Notes under the pieces: generated by a model | The model's input: the letters and a program-made list of their open reading frames with translations, nothing else | Database searches by the model: none | Told to the model about the DNA's origin: nothing | Translations under genes and position numbers: made by a program | Part shown: positions 45,656 through 53,376 of the stretch, one piece after another | Position numbering within the stretch: the first letter of the stretch is position 1 | Layout of the letters: each line of letters starts with the position of its first letter | From: JBBQFI01 sp038237805 | GTDB lineage: Bacteria; Verrucomicrobiota; Verrucomicrobiia; Chthoniobacterales; UBA10450 | Assembly (NCBI GenBank): GCA_038237805.1 | Contig: JBBRYI010000005.1 | Span: 124,001-188,000, forward strand | Length of the DNA stretch: 64,000 nt | Direction of reading: 5' to 3'

Positions 45656-45922
45656 TTAGACCGCGCCGATTGCGCGCACGAAATGATGAAGCGCGCTCGC
45701 GTTGCTCAACAACGCCGCCGCCACGGTCATCACGATCACCGCGAAAAACGCGCCTTCACCTGCAAAACTGTGTGGAGCTTCGTATTTGAAGTAATCGTCG
45801 CTGATGAGGCGGAATGAACGCGCATTGGCCACGCGTTTAGCGCAGCAGCCGTTCACTCCGTTGAGCGTAATCGCGGAGTAATTGTAATCGGTCTTCGGGA
45901 ACTTTGTTTGGTTAGGTTTCAT
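45656..45922 (-). CDS. Small single-helix protein, first gene after the sigma-54 promoter
   Basis: 88 residues, no recognised family. A soluble, Asn/Tyr/Cys-containing N-terminal half (NYSAITLNGVNGCCAKRVAN) is followed by one hydrophobic helix (FFAVIVMTVAAALLSNASAL) and a short His-containing tail. The ATG at 45922 is preceded by a purine-rich GAAAGAGAG leader. It lies about 70 nt downstream of a consensus sigma-54 promoter and 18 nt before the fusion protein gene, so it is transcribed with the exporter. It could be an exporter accessory, a signal-responsive regulator or a small exported substrate; the sequence does not decide. Confidence 0.6.
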   Translation of the reverse strand: MKPNQTKFPKTDYNYSAITLNGVNGCCAKRVANARSFRLISDDYFKYEAPHSFAGEGAFFAVIVMTVAAALLSNASALHHFVRAIGAV

Positions 45923-46004
45923 TTTCTTTTCTCTCTTTCATCCATTGAGATGCACTTTGCATCGCGATTGGATTCAAAAAAATTTCTGGATGCCGCCCCC
46001 TATT

Positions 46005-46019
46005 GCAATGGCCGTGCCA
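46005..46019 (-). promoter_or_regulatory. Sigma-54 (-24/-12) promoter of the export operon
   Basis: The minus strand reads TTGGCACGGCCATTGCAATA, i.e. TGGCACG-N4-TTGCA. This matches the sigma-54 consensus TGGCACG-N4-TTGCW at every fixed position with exact spacing. Transcription would start about 12 nt further on, near 45993, leaving a ~70-nt leader before the 88-residue gene. The NtrC-type activator gene is 1.5 kb upstream. Confidence 0.88.
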
Positions 46020-46062
46020 ACCGAATAGGGAAAGTTCCAAACGGCTGTTTTCGTGACGCTTA

Positions 46063-46134
46063 CGTCGAACGTCTTCGACGCAACACTGACCCGATAACTT
46101 CGGTTGTGGGATTGCACCGTCCCGCTTTCGGGAC
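46063..46134 (-). promoter_or_regulatory. Candidate activator binding sites upstream of the sigma-54 promoter
   Basis: Two inverted repeats with 4-nt spacers lie about 45 and 100 bp upstream of the -24 element: CGTCGAA-CGTC-TTCGACG (46063-46080, 7-bp arms) and GTCCCG-CTTT-CGGGAC (46119-46134, 6-bp arms). The distance suits enhancer sites of an NtrC-type activator, but the two differ in sequence, so only one, or neither, may be the true site. Confidence 0.4.
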
Positions 46135-46146
46135 CCGCTGCGAGCA

Positions 46147-46168
46147 CGTTTGCCTAACGAGGCAAACG
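46147..46168 (-). terminator. Hairpin at the 3' end of the histidine kinase gene
   Basis: CGTTTGCC (47-54 of 461xx) and GGCAAACG (61-68) form an 8-bp stem around the loop TAACGA; a CCTAACGA copy (46153-46160) forms loop and stem. The kinase stop codon (46154-46156) is inside it. No U-tract, so a weak or partial terminator. Confidence 0.5.
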
Positions 46169-47488
46169 CAACAGTGCTTCCGAACCGGAACGTCCGCGAC
46201 GTTCCATCAACGTGAGCGAACCGCCGTGAGCTTCTGCGATCTGACGACTGAGTGTAAGTCCAATTCCCGAACCGCCCGGCTTCGTCGTGAAAAAAGGAAC
46301 GAACAAATTCGTTGGGTTCATCACGCCGGGTCCTTCGTCCTGGACAAACACTTCGACGCAATCTCCCGCCTCGCGCCAACCGACCGCGACTCCGCCCTTT
46401 GTTTCGAGCGACGCCTCCACGGCGTTGTGCAAAATGTTGATGAGCAATTGTTCAATCTGAGCCGCATCAGCAATGATTGTCATTTCCGGGCTCGGCAGAA
46501 CCTGCACCGGCAAACGCGTTTCCAGGGCCGCGACTCGCCTAACGAGTTCCCCCAGATCAAATGGTTCTTTCTGCGGGGGCGGGAGGCGAGCCAGCCGCGC
46601 GTATGCTTGCATGAACCGGCTGAGCGATTCCGCGCGCGTAGCGATGACATTCAAGCCGCTGCGCGCATCATCCTTCCAGTCGGGGGCCGGCGGATCTCGC
46701 AAAATTAAATTCTCCAAACTGCCTGCGATCGATTTAATCGGAGCGAGCGAATTATTCATCTCGTGACCGAGGACGCGCACGAGACGTTGCCAGGCGTTGC
46801 GTTCTTCTTCGCGCAGCGTGCGACTGAGATCAGTCAGGACAATCAATTCATGCGGCAATCCGCGCTCGCGAAATGTGCTGCGTCGAATTCCCCATCGGCC
46901 TGAACCGCCGGGAAACGTCAGCGTTAACGGCGCGTCCACATCCGCGTCGCAAACAGCGGCCAATCCCAACTCGCTTGCACGGCGACCGAGCAACTTGTCC
47001 ATCGGACGGCCGAGAAGATTCTCTCCCGCGCGATTGACCAGGCGCAAACGGCGTTCGGGATCGAAAGTAAAAACAGCAACGTCGATTTCCGTCATCACTG
47101 TTCGCAAAAGCGCCGTCGCTTCGAAAGCACCGAGCCGTTGCCGGCGCAACGTTTCACCAAGCGCGTTGACTTCGAGTAGCGCTTCGCCAAGAGAATCTTC
47201 CTCGCGGGCACCACGCGCGCGGATCGAATAATCCCCTTCCCGCAATGCGGCGAGAAGATTCGTCATTGTCTGCAATGGACGAATCACATGCTCTCGCGCG
47301 CTGAGAATGAACCCCAGGCCGAATCCGCCGATCACCAGCGTCAGTGTCCATTGTACCTTTGCGCTGAAATCGCCAAACCAGAGCATCGCGAGCGCAACGA
47401 TGACCGCGGGAGCTGCCGCCGCCATGCTGAGCCAGGTCAATCGTCCTTCGTAGGACCATTGTCGCCGGCGTTTCCCGCGCTTCGTCAT
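46154..47488 (-). CDS. Sensor histidine kinase, NtrY/intramembrane-sensing-like
   Basis: 444 residues. Two N-terminal helices (LSMAAAAPAVIVALAMLWFG and WTLTLVIGGFGLGFILSA) are separated by only about 8 residues, so there is almost no periplasmic sensor. HAMP (IRPLQTMTNLLAALREGDYS) and PAS (VFTFDPERRLRLVNRAGENL) domains follow, then the H-box VLGHEMNNSLAPIKS, N-box INILHNAVEAS, G boxes VQDEGPGV and KPGGSGIGLTLSRQIAEAHG. It likely senses stress in or at the membrane, or through the transporter itself, and phosphorylates the sigma-54 activator 30 nt upstream. Confidence 0.92.
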   Translation of the reverse strand: MTKRGKRRRQWSYEGRLTWLSMAAAAPAVIVALAMLWFGDFSAKVQWTLTLVIGGFGLGFILSAREHVIRPLQTMTNLLAALREGDYSIRARGAREEDSLGEALLEVNALGETLRRQRLGAFEATALLRTVMTEIDVAVFTFDPERRLRLVNRAGENLLGRPMDKLLGRRASELGLAAVCDADVDAPLTLTFPGGSGRWGIRRSTFRERGLPHELIVLTDLSRTLREEERNAWQRLVRVLGHEMNNSLAPIKSIAGSLENLILRDPPAPDWKDDARSGLNVIATRAESLSRFMQAYARLARLPPPQKEPFDLGELVRRVAALETRLPVQVLPSPEMTIIADAAQIEQLLINILHNAVEASLETKGGVAVGWREAGDCVEVFVQDEGPGVMNPTNLFVPFFTTKPGGSGIGLTLSRQIAEAHGGSLTLMERRGRSGSEALLRLPR

Positions 47489-47518
47489 TCGCGGTTCGAG
47501 AATCGAAATCCGAAAGCC

Positions 47519-48868
47519 TTAAAGCCCATATTGCTGGAGCCGTCGATAAAACGCGCTTCGACTCAACCCGAGCGCCTCCGCCGCTTTCCGCGCGTTACCG
47601 TCATGTCGGGCCAGAGCTTTCTTGATCAAAAACGCTTCCACCTCCTCGAGACTCATGTCTTCGAGACGCGTGGAATCGTCGCGACCACTCGTTAGGCCGA
47701 GATCGTTCGCCTTCACATGCGGCCCTTGCGACATCAGGACCGCGCGCTCGATCACGTGATCCATCTCACGCACGTTTCCCGGAAATTGATGTTTCATGAG
47801 AAGATCGCGCGCCGGTTCGTCAAACCCGGCCAACGTCTTTGCGTAACGCTTCGTATGTTGCCGCAAAAAATTATTCGCCAGCGTCATGATGTCTTCGCGG
47901 CGTTCGCGCAACGGAGGAAGCGCGATCTCGATCGTATTCAGGCGAAAGAGCAGATCCTGCCGAAAACGGCCCGAAGCGACCTCGTCGTGCAGATTGGAAT
48001 TCGTCGCGGAAATAATGCGAACATTGGAGTGCAAAGTCTTCGACGAACCGACGCGTTCGAATTCGCCGGTCTCGATCATACGCAGCAATTTTGCCTGCTG
48101 ATTAAGTGGAATGTTCGCGATCTCGTCCATGAACAATGTGCTTTCGTCTGCGAGCTCGAAACGTCCGGCACGATCCGTTTTCGCGTCGGTAAATGCGCCC
48201 TTCACATGGCCGAAAAGTTCGCTCTCGAAAATTCCTTCCGACAAACCGCCCATGTTCACCGTGATCATGCTGTGCGATCCGCGCGGAGAAAGCGCATGGA
48301 GCGCCTGCGCAACAAGTCCTTTGCCGGTTCCGTTTTCGCCGGTGATGAGAACGTTCGCGTCCGACGGTGCAACGCGCGAGATCATTTCCATCACCGGTCG
48401 CATGCTCGGTGCTTCCGCGATGAGATTCGGCGCACCGCCGCGCAACAATTGATTCGCCGCTTCGAGCCGGCGACCTTTGCGCAATGCGGCAGAGAGTTCA
48501 ATCTGCGTGCGCACGATCGCGAGCAAGCGCTCGTTGTCCCATGGCTTGGGAACAAAATCGCGCGCGCCGAGCTTCATCGCGTCGACGGCGAGATCTATTG
48601 TCGCCCACGCCGTCATGACCACGATCGGAAGCGTATTATCAAGCGCCTGGATTCGCGGAATGACTTCGAGCCCTTCCTGACCGGAAGTGGTATCGCGCGT
48701 GTAATTCAGATCCATCATCAGCAGCGAGTACTCACGTTTTTCCAGCGCCGCGAAAACGCCCGCCAGAGACGTGACCGCATCCATCTGATAGCCTTCCGGC
48801 TTCAACAAAATGCGGAGCGCTTCGAGTACGTCCTTCTGGTCGTCAGCGATTAGGATTCGTTGGCTCAC
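47519..48868 (-). CDS. Sigma-54-dependent response regulator, NtrC family
   Basis: 449 residues. Receiver domain with acidic pocket ILIADDQ, phospho-Asp in LLMMDLNYTRD followed by an unusual TTSGQEG insertion, Thr in VVMTAWA and Lys in FVPKPW. AAA+ domain with Walker A GENGTGKGL, sigma-54 contact loop GAFTDA (canonical GAFTGA, Gly to Asp), Walker B TLFMDEI and arginine-finger region RFRQDLLFRLN. Fis-type HTH GNARKAAEALGLSRSAFYRR. With the adjacent kinase it should activate the sigma-54 promoter at 46005. Confidence 0.94.
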   Translation of the reverse strand: MSQRILIADDQKDVLEALRILLKPEGYQMDAVTSLAGVFAALEKREYSLLMMDLNYTRDTTSGQEGLEVIPRIQALDNTLPIVVMTAWATIDLAVDAMKLGARDFVPKPWDNERLLAIVRTQIELSAALRKGRRLEAANQLLRGGAPNLIAEAPSMRPVMEMISRVAPSDANVLITGENGTGKGLVAQALHALSPRGSHSMITVNMGGLSEGIFESELFGHVKGAFTDAKTDRAGRFELADESTLFMDEIANIPLNQQAKLLRMIETGEFERVGSSKTLHSNVRIISATNSNLHDEVASGRFRQDLLFRLNTIEIALPPLRERREDIMTLANNFLRQHTKRYAKTLAGFDEPARDLLMKHQFPGNVREMDHVIERAVLMSQGPHVKANDLGLTSGRDDSTRLEDMSLEEVEAFLIKKALARHDGNARKAAEALGLSRSAFYRRLQQYGL

Positions 48869-48960
48869 GCGCTAAATCTCAACCGCGTTTCTAACGTAAA
48901 GTCAATTTTACCCGGCATGAGACAACTTGCCTAACGAGTCAAGTGTGTGCAAATGCGTGT

Positions 48961-48989
48961 TTGCCTGCTTGCTGTCCTATTCATAATAT
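48961..48989 (+). promoter_or_regulatory. Sigma-70-type promoter of the octahaem cytochrome gene
   Basis: TTGCCT (48961-48966), a 17-bp spacer and TATAAT-like TAATAT (48984-48989). Predicted start near 48996, 18 nt before the GTG start at 49014. Spacing is ideal; the hexamers match 4 of 6 and 4-5 of 6. Confidence 0.55.
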
Positions 48990-49013
48990 GCATCGACTTA
49001 ATCGCTCAAAATT

Positions 49014-50894
49014 GTGCCGAGATTCTCTCGAAGTTGGTTACAAGGGCTGTTTATCGTCGCGGCAATCGCGAGCGCAAGCGCCTTGACTCTTCTTTCCCTC
49101 CGCGATTTTCGGCAACATTCGGCCGTGGCCGACAATCGTCCGGTCCAGTCTTCGCTTGGCAACTACGTTACGTCGGGCACATGCCGCTCCTGCCATCCCG
49201 GCAACTACGCCAGCTGGCACGCCTCGTTTCATCGCACCATGACGCAGGTCGCCACGACACAAAATTTGCCTAACGACATGGAGAAGGTGTATTTCGCGTT
49301 CAACGGTCTCGAGTACAAAGCGGAGCGCCGGGACGACTCCTATTTCGTGCGCACGAGGCGCGAAGGCGGAGAGTTTGATGAGGCGCGACAAGTCGTGCTC
49401 GTCACCGGTTCGCACAATCTGCAAATCCCGTGGCTCGAGACGCGGGAAGGCCGCACCCTCGAGCAGTTTCCCTTTGCCTACATCGTCGCGGAAAAAATGT
49501 GGGCGCCTGTGAGCGAGACGTTTCTCATTCCACCCGATCTGAAAGAATATTACTCGATCGGCGCGTGGAACGGCGCGTGCATGGATTGTCATGTCACCCA
49601 TGGAGAATCGCGTTTCGTGAAGGACAACAAATGGGATTCGCAGGTGGCGGAATTCGGTATCGCCTGCGAAGCGTGTCACAGCGAAGGCCACGAACATATC
49701 GCTCTCAATCGCGATCCCGTTCGCCGCTTCAAAATTCACCTAACCAGCAAATCCGACCCAAGCATGACGAATCCTTCGAAATTGAAGGGCCCGGAATCGG
49801 CGCTCGCGTGCGGCCAATGTCACAGCGTCTGGGCTTTCAACAACATGACGGAGAAGATCGATTTTAATCGCCATGGCGCGGGTTTTCGCCCAGGCAAAAA
49901 TAACCTTGTGCAGCAGTTCGTCGTGCAGCCCAACTCGGCCGATCACACCGAGCAAAAAGATTTCATTCGCAAAACCGAACCGGATTTTTTTCAAAACCGT
50001 TTCTGGGGTGATGGGATGATCCGCGTCACCGGTCGCGAATTCAATGGCACGCAAGCCTCACCTTGTTTTCGTGGTGGCGAGTTCTCGTGCATCTCCTGTC
50101 ACGAAATGCATCTCGATTCCCCTAGCGAGTCGAGCTTGAAACACTGGAGCCAACATGCGCAGTTGAAACCGAAGATGGATGGCGACGCTGCGTGTTTGCA
50201 ATGTCATCAAACGATGGCGACGCAAATCGCGGCGCACACTCATCATGCGCCCGAGTCTGAGGGCAGCCGTTGTTACAACTGTCACATGCCGCGCACCACC
50301 TTTGGGTTGCTTCGCGCCATGCGCAGTCATCAAGTGTCGTCGCCGACCGTGCAGGAAAGCGTCGTGCATGGACGACCGAACGCGTGCAACCTTTGTCATC
50401 TCGACAAAACACTCGCCTGGACCGCGCAAAAACTTCAAGCCTGGTATAACCAACCCGAACCGCAACTCTCCCTCGAAAACCAAACTCTTTCGGCCGCGGT
50501 GCAGTGGATCGTCAAAGGCGACGCGGGACAGCGGGCGCTCATTACGTGGGGAATGGGTTGGGAACCGGCGCAAAAAATTTCCGGACGCGATTGGCTTTAT
50601 CCTTATCTCATTTACAGCCTGACCGATTCGTACGCCGCCATCCGCTTCGAAGCGTGGAAATCGTTGCAGACGTTGCCCGGATTTAACGATTTCTCGTTTA
50701 CCTACACGGCAAATGATCGTTCACGGAGCGAAGCCGCTGACGACGCCTACAAGAAATGGTTGCAACAAGCTCACGATTTATCACCGCTCTTCCCCGCGGA
50801 AAGCGCGCTTGAGAACGACGGCCGCTTTCAACAAGAAATCTTTCAGAAATTGCGCAGCGAACGCGATGAGAAACCAATTGTGTTGTCGGAATAA
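49014..50894 (+). CDS. Octahaem c-type cytochrome
   Basis: 626 residues. An N-terminal helix LQGLFIVAAIASASALTLLS (signal or anchor) is followed by eight CxxCH haem sites: CRSCH, CMDCH, CEACH, CGQCH, CISCH, CLQCH, CYNCH and CNLCH, spread over residues ~57-465. The last ~160 residues are haem-free and helical. Expected periplasmic electron transfer; some eight-haem proteins are reductases or dehydrogenases of nitrogen or sulfur compounds, but no such catalytic signature could be assigned. Starts with GTG. No cytochrome maturation or quinol oxidase gene is adjacent. Confidence 0.85.
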   Translation: MPRFSRSWLQGLFIVAAIASASALTLLSLRDFRQHSAVADNRPVQSSLGNYVTSGTCRSCHPGNYASWHASFHRTMTQVATTQNLPNDMEKVYFAFNGLEYKAERRDDSYFVRTRREGGEFDEARQVVLVTGSHNLQIPWLETREGRTLEQFPFAYIVAEKMWAPVSETFLIPPDLKEYYSIGAWNGACMDCHVTHGESRFVKDNKWDSQVAEFGIACEACHSEGHEHIALNRDPVRRFKIHLTSKSDPSMTNPSKLKGPESALACGQCHSVWAFNNMTEKIDFNRHGAGFRPGKNNLVQQFVVQPNSADHTEQKDFIRKTEPDFFQNRFWGDGMIRVTGREFNGTQASPCFRGGEFSCISCHEMHLDSPSESSLKHWSQHAQLKPKMDGDAACLQCHQTMATQIAAHTHHAPESEGSRCYNCHMPRTTFGLLRAMRSHQVSSPTVQESVVHGRPNACNLCHLDKTLAWTAQKLQAWYNQPEPQLSLENQTLSAAVQWIVKGDAGQRALITWGMGWEPAQKISGRDWLYPYLIYSLTDSYAAIRFEAWKSLQTLPGFNDFSFTYTANDRSRSEAADDAYKKWLQQAHDLSPLFPAESALENDGRFQQEIFQKLRSERDEKPIVLSE

Positions 50895-50897
50895 GGT

Positions 50898-50977
50898 GTC
50901 ATCCCGAGCGCAGCGAGGGACCGCGCAAATAACGCGAAGGATGGACTTGAGAGGTTCTTCGCTTCGCTCAGAATGAC
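50898..50977. repeat. GTCATCCCGAGC ... GCTCAGAATGAC inverted-repeat element, copy 3
   Basis: GTCATCCCGAGCGCAGCGA at the left and TTCGCTTCGCTCAGAATGAC at the right, centre with AATAACGCGA. It begins 3 bp after the cytochrome stop and ends 12 bp before the next gene, so it fills that intergenic space. Confidence 0.85.
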
Positions 50978-50989
50978 AACGCTCTTTGT

Positions 50990-51400
50990 ATGAATCTTGC
51001 AGATCGACATATTCGCTTTGGATGGTGGTCGCTGTTCGTCTTTGTTTGCGTGGGCATCACGCTCGAAACGCTGCATGGCTTTAAAAGCAGCTGGTATCTC
51101 GATGTTGGCAACGAAGTCCGGCGGCTCATGTTTACCCTTGGCCACGCGCACGGCGCCGCGCTCTCTCTCATTAACATCGCCGCTGGCCTAACGAGCCGCA
51201 GCCTAACGAATAGCCAAATCCGGCGCTCCACATCGTTTTCCCTTATTTGGGCAACCGTATTCATTCCCGGAGGATTTTTTCTAGGCGGATTTGCGACTTT
51301 CGGCGGCGATCCCGGTCTGGGAATTTGGCTTGTTCCTGTGGGCGCGCTCTTTCTTCTTTACGCAGTGGGCCGCTTCGCGCTCGACGCATCGAAGCGATGA
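50990..51400 (+). CDS. Small four-helix membrane protein, unknown function
   Basis: 136 residues with about four hydrophobic segments (WWSLFVFVCVGITLETLHGF; LGHAHGAALSLINIAAGL; SLIWATVFIPGGFFLGGFAT; GIWLVPVGALFLLYAVGRFA). The paired His in GHAHG inside helix 2 recalls haem-copper or metal-binding helices, but no family is certain. Two CCTAACGA copies 15 bp apart (51187, 51202) encode the loop GLTSRSLTN, the densest spot in the window. Overlaps the S9 peptidase start by 4 nt (ATGA). Confidence 0.65.
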   Translation: MNLADRHIRFGWWSLFVFVCVGITLETLHGFKSSWYLDVGNEVRRLMFTLGHAHGAALSLINIAAGLTSRSLTNSQIRRSTSFSLIWATVFIPGGFFLGGFATFGGDPGLGIWLVPVGALFLLYAVGRFALDASKR

Positions 51401-53376
51401 AAAAGTTGCTGCTGCCTCTTCTGGCTTTCTGCGCGTTGAATATTCGCGCGGAATTGCCACCGCTCATTCCGCGCGAAGTTCTTTTCGGTAATCCCAAACG
51501 GTTGCATCCGGAAATCTCTCCCGATGGCAGAGCACTCGCATGGTTGGCGGCGAATAAGAGCGGTGTGCCAAACGTTTGGGTTAGCGCAATCGACGGTAGC
51601 AATGCGCGATCGGTCACGAATGAAACTCGTCGCCCGATACCGTGGTTTGAATGGAGTGGTGATTGTAAACACCTTCTCTATCTCCAGGACAATGACGGGA
51701 ATGAGATCGATCATCTTTTCTCCGCCAATCTTGAAAACAAAAGCGTCCGCGATCTGACGCCATTCCCCGGAGTTCGGGCACAGAATGTTTTAACCGACCC
51801 GGAGCATCCCGACTCCGTCCTCGTCGCTCTGAACAAGCGCGATCCGCACGCTTTCGACATGCATCGTGTCAATCTCGATAGCGGCGCAATTACACTCGAA
51901 GCCACTAATCCCGGCGACGTTCTCACGTGGACGACCGACAAGGATTTTGTCATTCGCGCCGCCACAGCATTCGATGGCAAAACAGGAAACACGATCATCC
52001 GCGTGCGCGATGCGCTCGATCAACCGTGGCGCGATCTCGTTACGATGCCGTTCGAGCACGCGCTTTTTCAAGGGCAGGTCGTTGGCGGTTCGCTCATTGC
52101 CGGTTTCGACCCAGACAAAAAGAGTCTCATTATTCATTCCGCGTTGCACTCCGATAAGGGGCGACTCGTTAGGGCTGATTTGCAGACTGGTGAAGAACTC
52201 GGCGTCATCGCGCAAGATGCGCAATGCGATGTTGCGGACGATGAGTCCGGCGAAAAACCAAGTGTTATTATCGATCCGGTCACGCACGCCGTACAGGCGG
52301 TTGAGTTCAATTACACGGCAGGGCACTGGGTTTTTCTCGACTCAAAACTGCAAACTGATTTTGAGCGGATCGGGAAAGAAATTCCCGGGTTCCTCGATCT
52401 TATCAGTCGCGACCATGCTGATAAGAAATGGATCGTCGCTGCGCAGCGTACCGATGCGCCCGGTTTCTATTATCTTTTCGATCGGGATAAGAAAAAGCTG
52501 ACCCGACTGTTTTTAGAAGACTCCGCGCTACGGCGTTTCACCTTAGCGCCGAAGAAGACCGTTATAATTAAGGCGCGCGATGGATTGCAGCTCGTTAGCT
52601 ATCTGTCGGTACCGCCCGGCGTCGAACTAAAGAATCTTCCGCTCGTTCTGCTGGTGCATGGTGGACCGTGGTTTCGCGATCTCGACAATTACGATCAGGA
52701 AGTGCAGCTGCTTGCGAATCGCGGCTACGCTGTCCTCCAGGTGAACTATCGCGGTTCCGTTGGTTTCGGAATCGATTTCCTTAATGCCGGAACTCACCAA
52801 TGGGGACTCGGCACGCAGGAGGATCTTTATGACGCGGCGCAATGGGCGATCGACCAACACATCGCCGATCCGAAACGCATCGCTTCGATGGGTTGGTCGG
52901 GTGGCGGCTTTGCCACATTGCGCGCGCTCGAAATGCGTCCCGATCTTTTTGCGTGCGGTGTTGATGGTGTCGGACCGGGAGATATCGCAACGCTCTTTCG
53001 TTCTTTCCCCGGTTACTGGTCGAACATCACTGCGCGTTGGCGGCGTCGCGCGGGTGATGCGGATCATGATGCAGAATGGAATCGCAAAATCTCGCCGCTC
53101 TATCATGTCGATGCCATCCGTGCGCCGCTTCTCATTGGACAGGGAAAAAACGATCCGCGCGTGACGATCGCGAATACCGAAACAATGGTCGCCGCGTTGC
53201 GAAAAGCGAAACGAGAAGTGACCTACGTTGTCTATCCTGACGAAGGTCACGGCTTCCAACGGTTCGAAAATAATCTCGACTTCTACGGGCGCGTTGAAGA
53301 ATTCCTGGCGAAACATCTGGGAGGGCGCGCCGAACCGTGGAAGAAAATTGCTGGCTCGACGACGGAGGTACGATGA
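51397..53376 (+). CDS. S9-family prolyl oligopeptidase-like peptidase, secreted
   Basis: 659 residues from ATG 51397 (MKKLLLPLLAFCALNIRA, a signal peptide); in-frame upstream codons belong to the previous gene's region. N-terminal beta-propeller with WD40-like strands (HPEISPDGRALAWLA; PVPWFEWSGDCKHLLYLQ-type), then the alpha/beta hydrolase domain: VLLVHGGPW, nucleophile Ser in GWSGGGFATL, Asp in GKNDPRVT, His in DEGHGF. Probably degrades peptides in the periplasm. Coupled by ATGA overlaps at both ends to its neighbours. Confidence 0.9.
   Translation: MKKLLLPLLAFCALNIRAELPPLIPREVLFGNPKRLHPEISPDGRALAWLAANKSGVPNVWVSAIDGSNARSVTNETRRPIPWFEWSGDCKHLLYLQDNDGNEIDHLFSANLENKSVRDLTPFPGVRAQNVLTDPEHPDSVLVALNKRDPHAFDMHRVNLDSGAITLEATNPGDVLTWTTDKDFVIRAATAFDGKTGNTIIRVRDALDQPWRDLVTMPFEHALFQGQVVGGSLIAGFDPDKKSLIIHSALHSDKGRLVRADLQTGEELGVIAQDAQCDVADDESGEKPSVIIDPVTHAVQAVEFNYTAGHWVFLDSKLQTDFERIGKEIPGFLDLISRDHADKKWIVAAQRTDAPGFYYLFDRDKKKLTRLFLEDSALRRFTLAPKKTVIIKARDGLQLVSYLSVPPGVELKNLPLVLLVHGGPWFRDLDNYDQEVQLLANRGYAVLQVNYRGSVGFGIDFLNAGTHQWGLGTQEDLYDAAQWAIDQHIADPKRIASMGWSGGGFATLRALEMRPDLFACGVDGVGPGDIATLFRSFPGYWSNITARWRRRAGDADHDAEWNRKISPLYHVDAIRAPLLIGQGKNDPRVTIANTETMVAALRKAKREVTYVVYPDEGHGFQRFENNLDFYGRVEEFLAKHLGGRAEPWKKIAGSTTEVR

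Noticed and set aside
47717..48853. 378-codon plus-strand frame opposite the NtrC-type regulator
   Set aside because: Mirror frame of a clearly coding gene; composition is typical of GC-rich antisense ORFs.
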